In this document: positions 59,573 to 64,000 of the stretch, piece by piece
Numbering within the stretch: the first letter of the stretch is position 1
How the letters are laid out: the number at the start of each line of letters is the position of its first letter
Assembly: GCA_026396875.1 (NCBI GenBank)
Contig: JAPLVY010000007.1
Coordinates: 17,490-81,489, forward strand
DNA: 64,000 bases
Origin: Candidatus Falkowiibacteriota bacterium
GTDB lineage: Bacteria; Patescibacteriota; Patescibacteriia; Patescibacteriales; UBA12465
Direction: 5' to 3'
Program-made: the position numbers and the translations under genes
The notes under the pieces: model-generated
Seen by the model: the letters and a program-made list of their open reading frames with translations, nothing else
Database searches by the model: none
Told to the model about the DNA's origin: nothing

Positions 59573-60196
59573 ATGCTAGATTTAATATCCGAAAAAGAAA
59601 AATTTGCCTCAGGCTACCAATTAATCGGTGGCGTGGATGAAGCTGGCCGTGGACCATTAGCTGGTTCGGTTGTGGCCGCTTGCGTGGTGATCGGGGAGGA
59701 CTTCAAAATTAAGGGTGAGCTAGAAAAAGTTATGGACTCCAAAAAACTCAGTGCCAAAAAACGTGAAGAGCTTTACAAGCTAATTCGTGAAAAAGCTTTG
59801 GCGGTAGAAATCGGCGTGGTTTCACCAAAAATTATTGATAAAATTAATATTCTCCAAGCCAGCTTATTAGCGATGAAAAAGGCTGTTGATGGTTGTAAAA
59901 TTGCCCCAGATTATCTTTTTATTGATGGCAAATTCAAGATTCCAAAAACAGATATTCCGCAAAGTGCTGTGATTGGAGGTGATGGAAAAGTTTTTTGTAT
60001 TGCGGCCGCCTCTATTATTGCCAAGGTCGCCCGCGATTGGTTAATTAGTGCTGAGGCAGAAAAATATCCTGAATACGAATTTGCCCGTCACAAAGGTTAT
60101 GGCACCGCCATCCACCTAAGCAAGCTAAAAGAATTTGGCCCCTGCCCTATTCACCGTAAAAGTTTTGGACCAGTCAAGGATTGCCTCAAAAAATAA
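59573..60196 (+). CDS. rnhB: Ribonuclease HII
   Basis: Removes RNA from RNA-DNA hybrids and misincorporated ribonucleotides. The catalytic motif GGVDEAGRGPLAGSVVAA (residues 16-33) gives the Asp-Glu pair, with DSKKLSAKKREELY, FIDGKF and AAASIIAKVARDWLI following. 207 residues, normal length. An AAGGAG lies about 14 nt upstream of the ATG, a longer spacing than usual, together with a TATAAT that could serve as its own -10. Confidence 0.96.
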   Translation: MLDLISEKEKFASGYQLIGGVDEAGRGPLAGSVVAACVVIGEDFKIKGELEKVMDSKKLSAKKREELYKLIREKALAVEIGVVSPKIIDKINILQASLLAMKKAVDGCKIAPDYLFIDGKFKIPKTDIPQSAVIGGDGKVFCIAAASIIAKVARDWLISAEAEKYPEYEFARHKGYGTAIHLSKLKEFGPCPIHRKSFGPVKDCLKK

Positions 60197-60198
60197 AA

Positions 60199-60226
60199 AA
60201 TCTTCCAAGTTCATCTTGGAAGATAT
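60199..60226. terminator. Bidirectional terminator between rnhB and the HAD gene
   Basis: ATCTTCCAAG / CTTGGAAGAT stem with loop TTCAT and T-tracts on both sides. Confidence 0.92.
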
Positions 60227-60234
60227 TTTTAAAT

Positions 60235-60936
60235 TTAAGCCTGCTTACAGGCCAGGATAAAGTCAACAGCTGAAACTGAGTCTTCAAAAAAGCGATTATC
60301 AGGTAAAGCATATCTGGGAAATTCATTTCGATTACCAACCCCAAAGAAAGTTACGGGAAACTTTTTGTGTTTCGTTGTGTCCAAATCAATTTTTGTATCC
60401 CCAATAAACAAAACCTTGCTGATGAAATTTACGCAACCCTTGTTTTGCAAATCATTCCAAACTGCTGGCGCAGGTTTCTGGTGAGGCAAATTATCTGCCG
60501 TTCCAATAAAATCAAAATTTCTTTTGATTTTAATATCTGACAGGCGAGCAGAGGTTTTAAGTGAAAAAGTTGTTCGGCCAGTCAGTATCCCCGTTCTCAG
60601 ACCCAAAGCTCTTAGCGATTCAACTCTATTCAACAAACCAGAAGGCACTTCAAAAACCGTGTTAAGTGCTGTCTCGGTGCTTTCCTCACAAATTGAGACG
60701 ATTTTCTTTTGTGACCAACGAAGCTTTTTTCCCAGAAGGGGAAACATCTCCGGCCAAGACATGCCACTAAACTCCCTAAAATCTTGTAAGCGGGGGTAGC
60801 AGCCATAACCATTGGCAATCTGCATGATAATCTTCAGGGATTCTTCTGGCGATTTTACAATAACGCCATCATAATCAAAAACGATTGTATCAACATCCGT
60901 CCTAACTAGACGGGTCAAGTAATTTAGACTGTCCAT
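60235..60936 (-). CDS. HAD hydrolase, phosphoglycolate-phosphatase-like
   Basis: 233 residues, HAD-like fold with a cap domain. Motif I is FDYDGVIVKSPEESL (nucleophile Asp about 20), motif II TGRTTF, motif III Lys near HQKPAP, motif IV FIGDTKIDLDTTKHKKFPVTFFGVG. The substrate is not predictable; related proteins act on phosphoglycolate or sugar phosphates. It lies 41 nt after typA on the same strand and shares its 3' terminator with rnhB. Confidence 0.9.
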   Translation of the reverse strand: MDSLNYLTRLVRTDVDTIVFDYDGVIVKSPEESLKIIMQIANGYGCYPRLQDFREFSGMSWPEMFPLLGKKLRWSQKKIVSICEESTETALNTVFEVPSGLLNRVESLRALGLRTGILTGRTTFSLKTSARLSDIKIKRNFDFIGTADNLPHQKPAPAVWNDLQNKGCVNFISKVLFIGDTKIDLDTTKHKKFPVTFFGVGNRNEFPRYALPDNRFFEDSVSAVDFILACKQA

Positions 60937-60977
60937 TCCTTCTCCTTTTTTTATTGTTTATGAACTATTTTTTTGTT

Positions 60978-62732
60978 TTATTTTTTTAAATTTTGTTTTC
61001 TCAGACGAATGTTATGGGGAGTAACCTCTAAATATTCATCTTCGTTCATAATACTGAGTCCTCTTTCGAGGGTAATATCCCAAGGTGGAGTAAGCTGAAT
61101 CGCTTCATCGGTACCGGAGGCGCGAACGTTGGTCAGTTTTTTACCTTTAATCGGGTTAACGTCGAGATCATTTCCTTTGGCAACATTGCCCAAAACCATA
61201 CCTGTATAAACTTCAGTGTTTGGAGAAATATATAGAACGCCTCTTTCCTGGAGATTCCACAAAGAATAAGCTAGGGCCTTACCGGCAATCATCGACACCA
61301 TTGAACCGAGCTGATTTCTTTCGATTTCTCCTGCATGAGGTTTAAAGCCAATAAAATGAGAACATAAAATACCTTCGCCGCGTGTATCTACTACAAATTC
61401 ATTGCGATAACCAAGAATACCACGAGTAGGAATTTCAAATAAAATTCTGGTCTGACCATTATGAGTGCGTAAATCAGTCATCTGTCCTTTTCTCTTGGAC
61501 ATTTTTTCGATAACGATTCCTGAGATTCCTTCTGGAATATCAATAGTAATTTCTTCGAATGGCTCATATTTACCATCAGCTTCTTCACGAATAATTACCT
61601 GTGGTTGAGAGACTTGCATTTCATAACCTTCACGGCGCATATTCTCCAATAAAATAGCAACGTGGAGTTCACCGCGGCCATATACTTTATAAAAATTTGT
61701 ATCAGAAAAGTCCACTCGCAAGCCAACATTGACTTCAAGTTCTTTCTCTAGACGCTCTTTGAGCTGGCGATTGGTGACATATTTACCCTCACGTCCAGCG
61801 AAGGGAGAATTGTTGACTAAAAAATTTAGACAGATTGTTGGTTCATCAATTTTAATTGCTGGCAGTGGAGTGGCATCAGCATTGGCGGCAATGGTATCAC
61901 CGATATTAATCTGCCCTAAGCCAGCAACCATTACGATATCACCGGCCTCTGCTGATTCAACTTCCTTTCTTTCCAGACCGGAAAAAGTGAAGAGCTTGGT
62001 AATCTTGGCGGTGCGATTTGGCACATCATGACTCAAAATAGTAACGTTTTGACCGGATAGAATTTTACCTTCATAAACCCTACAGATAGAACAGCGCCCA
62101 AGAAAATTATCATAAGCTAAGTTAAATGGCTGGGCTGCCAGAGGAAGCTCCGAGGCCGAAGCCTTGGAAGCTGGCGGAACATGAGCTAGAACCGCCTCCA
62201 AAAGTGGGCTCAAATCTTTCTGCTCATCACCAATCTGGTTAATTGCAAAGCCTTGTTTGGCGGCAGCAAAGACAACTGGAAATTCTAACTGTTCGTCGTT
62301 AGCACCAAGATCTAAAAATAGTTCATAAACCATTTCTTGAACGATTGCCGGGCGAGCTGCGGGCTTATCAATTTTATTAATAACAACAATCGGCTTTAAG
62401 CCTAATTCCAAAGATTTTTTTAAAACAAACTTGGTTTGTGGCATTGGGCCTTCTTGAGCATCGACTAAAAGCAAAACGCAGTCGATGGAACGCAAGATGC
62501 GCTCTACCTCTGAACTAAAGTCTGCGTGTCCGGGAGTATCGACTAAATTAATTTTGGTATCTTTATATAATAAACTGGCATTTTTTGAATAAATAGTAAT
62601 TCCTCTTTCCTGCTCTAGGGCATTAGAATCCATGCTGGCAACAACAAAGCCGGCCTGTTGTAGCAAGGCGTCGGTTAAGGTGGTTTTCCCGTGGTCAACG
62701 TGGGCGATAATGGCGATGTTTCTAATATCCAT
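60978..62732 (-). CDS. typA: Ribosome-associated translational GTPase TypA/BipA
   Basis: 584 residues. G1 [17 protein letters not shown], switch region [20 protein letters not shown]3 [17 protein letters not shown]4 [12 protein letters not shown], and the EF-G-like domains III and V. The C-terminal domain specific for TypA is present ([34 protein letters not shown]). It acts on 50S assembly and stress adaptation in other bacteria. It has a perfect-consensus promoter. Confidence 0.97.
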   Translation of the reverse strand: MDIRNIAIIAHVDHGKTTLTDALLQQAGFVVASMDSNALEQERGITIYSKNASLLYKDTKINLVDTPGHADFSSEVERILRSIDCVLLLVDAQEGPMPQTKFVLKKSLELGLKPIVVINKIDKPAARPAIVQEMVYELFLDLGANDEQLEFPVVFAAAKQGFAINQIGDEQKDLSPLLEAVLAHVPPASKASASELPLAAQPFNLAYDNFLGRCSICRVYEGKILSGQNVTILSHDVPNRTAKITKLFTFSGLERKEVESAEAGDIVMVAGLGQINIGDTIAANADATPLPAIKIDEPTICLNFLVNNSPFAGREGKYVTNRQLKERLEKELEVNVGLRVDFSDTNFYKVYGRGELHVAILLENMRREGYEMQVSQPQVIIREEADGKYEPFEEITIDIPEGISGIVIEKMSKRKGQMTDLRTHNGQTRILFEIPTRGILGYRNEFVVDTRGEGILCSHFIGFKPHAGEIERNQLGSMVSMIAGKALAYSLWNLQERGVLYISPNTEVYTGMVLGNVAKGNDLDVNPIKGKKLTNVRASGTDEAIQLTPPWDITLERGLSIMNEDEYLEVTPHNIRLRKQNLKK

Positions 62733-62866
62733 AGTTTTGTCTAATTAGGCCTGGCAAGATTAGGGATTGATAATTTTTCACTACCAAAAACGGTCTCACA
62801 AAAAGAAATACGCGCTTCTAGTCGCGTAATTCTGGCTAAAATTTAGTATTTTATTATTGTGAACAA

Positions 62867-62895
62867 ATTATAACCGAAAAACTAGCTGGTGTCAA
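62867..62895 (-). promoter_or_regulatory. Perfect consensus promoter of typA
   Basis: On the minus strand: TTGACA, 17-nt spacer, TATAAT. The leader of about 130 nt contains an ACGCG / CGCGT hairpin at 62809-62827. Confidence 0.82.
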
Positions 62896-62923
62896 ATATG
62901 ACCCAGTAAATCAATCGGAATTA

Positions 62924-62952
62924 AAAAAATAAGCTTCTTTAAAAAGAAGCTT
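62924..62952 (-). terminator. Terminator of the second HAD gene
   Basis: AAGCTTCTTT / AAAGAAGCTT palindrome with T-tract on the minus strand. Confidence 0.9.
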
Positions 62953-62960
62953 TTTTGTTT

Positions 62961-63650
62961 TTAGGCGGACATCGAGCTACTACTTAATAACTTGAGCAGA
63001 TCCGGTAATTCTGCCGGACTATCAATAACCATGCTTTCCGGAACTCCCGCGGTAATAAAATCTGTCCGCGAATGAAGTATTGAGGTGACCCCCACAAAAT
63101 GAAATCGTGGTTGATGGTTTTTTACGGCCATCCAATCATAATCAATGGTATCCCCCACAAATAAAGTATTTTCGGGGACACAGCCCTGTTCCCAAAAACA
63201 ATTAAAGACTCTGGGGTCAGGCTTTGAGTAAACCAGACCCTCGGGGCGACGACGGAGAGAAAATAATCCCTCATCAATATTGGCCTCTGCCAAGCGAATT
63301 TTCATAGTCCTCTGATCACGATTACTCGCAATTCCAAGTAAATAATTATCACTTAGCCATTTTAGGGATTCTTTTAGTCCGGCTATGGGCGGATATCTTT
63401 TTTGGGCGGCAATCTCTAAATAAGTATCAATAACTAGAGAAATGCCGATTGAAGTATCCCATCCCAATTCTTCAAAACAGGCCGGGAATAATTCTGTTTC
63501 CAAAATTTTCCCCCAGTGTTTTTTTAAGAAATCTTGATTTGGCATCTGCAAACCAAGTTTTTTGGCGGTCTCAAACATACAGTCAAAACCAACCTCTGTT
63601 GATCGTATCAAAACGCCGTCAACATCGAAGATAAGAAACTTTATTTCCAT
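62961..63650 (-). CDS. HAD hydrolase, phosphoglycolate-phosphatase-like
   Basis: 229 residues. Motif I FLIFDVDGVLIRSTEVGFD, motif II GIASNRDQRT, motif III Lys in YSKPDPRVF, motif IV FVGDTIDYDWMAVKNH. A helical cap lies between motif I and II (about 15-90). It is related in layout to the HAD gene at 60235 but not a close duplicate. It is a separate unit from typA, with its own terminator. Substrate unknown. Confidence 0.9.
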   Translation of the reverse strand: MEIKFLIFDVDGVLIRSTEVGFDCMFETAKKLGLQMPNQDFLKKHWGKILETELFPACFEELGWDTSIGISLVIDTYLEIAAQKRYPPIAGLKESLKWLSDNYLLGIASNRDQRTMKIRLAEANIDEGLFSLRRRPEGLVYSKPDPRVFNCFWEQGCVPENTLFVGDTIDYDWMAVKNHQPRFHFVGVTSILHSRTDFITAGVPESMVIDSPAELPDLLKLLSSSSMSA

Positions 63651-63677
63651 TTCTCTATTATTTTTGTTAATTAACGC

Positions 63678-63706
63678 AAAAGGCCACCACTTTGGCGACC
63701 TTTTAT
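63678..63706. terminator. Terminator of the edge-cut surface gene
   Basis: AAAGGCCACC / GGCGACCTTT stem (two G-U pairs) with loop ACTTT, flanked by A and T tracts on both sides. Confidence 0.75.
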
Positions 63707-63736
63707 TCTAAAACAAATTATTCAAAAAGCCAATAG

Positions 63737-64000
63737 CTAAAATCCTAGCACCCCCTTAGCATCAACCTTAAGGGCAATGCCGGTCTTCACTTCAATGAGG
63801 GTTTTGTTCTTGAGGCGGGAGATGAGAGAGGCACTTGGTTTAAGCTTCTTGCCAGTAATGGGATTAATTCCCTTCTTGAGACTGTCGGCATCTTTAATCT
63901 TGTCGTTATTAGTATCTAGTTTCTGGAAGGAGGTACCAAGGGCTTTCTCAAAGGCATCAGGGAGGCCGTCACGGTCTGAATCCAGGAGCTGGGGATGAAG
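63737..64000 (-). CDS. C-terminal end of a calcium-repeat (thrombospondin type 3-like) protein
   Basis: Open minus-strand frame entering from the right edge; 87 residues are visible. The segment DSDRDGLPDAFEKALGTSFQKLDTNNDKIKDADSLKKGINP carries the DxDxDGxxDxxE repeats of thrombospondin type 3/EF-hand-like calcium-binding regions, found in extracellular proteins. The tail (SRLKNKTLIEVKTGIALKVDAKGVLGF) has no known domain. The ORF track gives only a + strand shadow here. Confidence 0.85.
   Translation of the reverse strand, partial: LHPQLLDSDRDGLPDAFEKALGTSFQKLDTNNDKIKDADSLKKGINPITGKKLKPSASLISRLKNKTLIEVKTGIALKVDAKGVLGF

Noticed and set aside
63777-63998. 73-codon + strand ORF at the right edge
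   Set aside because: The opposite frame encodes clear calcium-binding repeats (DSDRDGLPDAFE), so the + strand ORF is a shadow.
1-64000. Alternative genetic code with UGA read as Gly (code 25, as in Gracilibacteria/Absconditabacteria)
   Set aside because: Conserved genes such as hydA, typA, eno and cysS read through at normal length with standard stops, and none needs UGA as sense.
1-64000. CRISPR array, insertion sequence or prophage
   Set aside because: No regularly spaced repeats, transposase or phage structural genes were seen; the holin-like gene at 54590 belongs to a chromosomal membrane family.

Overview
The window reads as a Candidate Phyla Radiation (Patescibacteria) chromosome segment, most like a Parcubacteria/Falkowbacteria-type organism; that placement is inference from gene content. 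It shows small, tightly packed genes, the standard genetic code, DUF4012 and other families typical of this group, a short TsaB-like protein, pyruvate kinase reduced to its catalytic part, and many conserved membrane proteins of unknown function. I see no rRNA, IS element, phage or CRISPR array. Almost every operon is bounded by a recognisable sigma70-type promoter (TTGACx, 17-nt spacer, TAnnnT) and/or a hairpin plus T-tract terminator.

Layout. 1-230: tail of an unknown + strand gene and its terminator. 227-4761 (-): rsmI, metG, cvpA-like, tsaC, ctpA-type protease. 4908-6623 (-): large unknown membrane protein. 6814-9059 (+): secE-nusG-rplK-rplA. 9119-10361 (-): thioredoxin and a kinase-like unknown. 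10485-11745 (+): unknown secreted protein and an RRM RNA-binding protein. 11766-15774 (-): cca, lipoprotein cyclophilin, nifS-type desulfurase and IscU-type scaffold. 15913-16693 (+): SIMPL protein. 16768-17407 (-): small membrane protein with a long structured leader. 17446-22119 (-): GAPDH, NuoF/HydB-like flavoprotein, membrane protein and [FeFe] hydrogenase. 22203-25067 (-): small membrane protein, then rpsB-tsf-ricT. 25160-31741 (-): pyk-eno-phosphoesterase-rlmN-sod-phosphatase and a frameshifted lipoprotein. 31840-39883 (-): surface block with DUF8128-like protein, glycosyltransferase, DUF4012, a frameshifted beta-sandwich membrane protein, and tgt. 39993-41117 (-): sigma region 4/HARE-HTH regulator. 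41128-48968 (-): dcw cluster (mraZ-rsmH-ftsL-pbp-murF) running into rmlD-rmlA, then GT2. 49062-54985 (-): cysS, dusB, tsaB-like, Nudix, two paralogous NDT-like genes and unknowns. 55036-58745: tRNA-Val, Kazal protein, U32 peptidase, tRNA-Leu, M48-like peptidase. 58770-60196 (+): orphan gene and rnhB. 60235-64000 (-): HAD phosphatases, typA/bipA and a calcium-repeat surface protein cut by the window edge.

How it works together. Lower glycolysis (gap, eno, pyk) is present. The gap gene is the first gene of the hydrogenase operon, which suggests that NADH made by GAPDH is reoxidised by H2 evolution in a fermentative cell without a respiratory chain. Envelope building (peptidoglycan, dTDP-rhamnose, glycosyltransferases, DUF4012) takes a large share of the window. 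Two clear single-base frameshifts and a 16-nt homopolymer inside enolase mean that either some genes are decaying or phase-variable, or that the assembly carries local indel errors.
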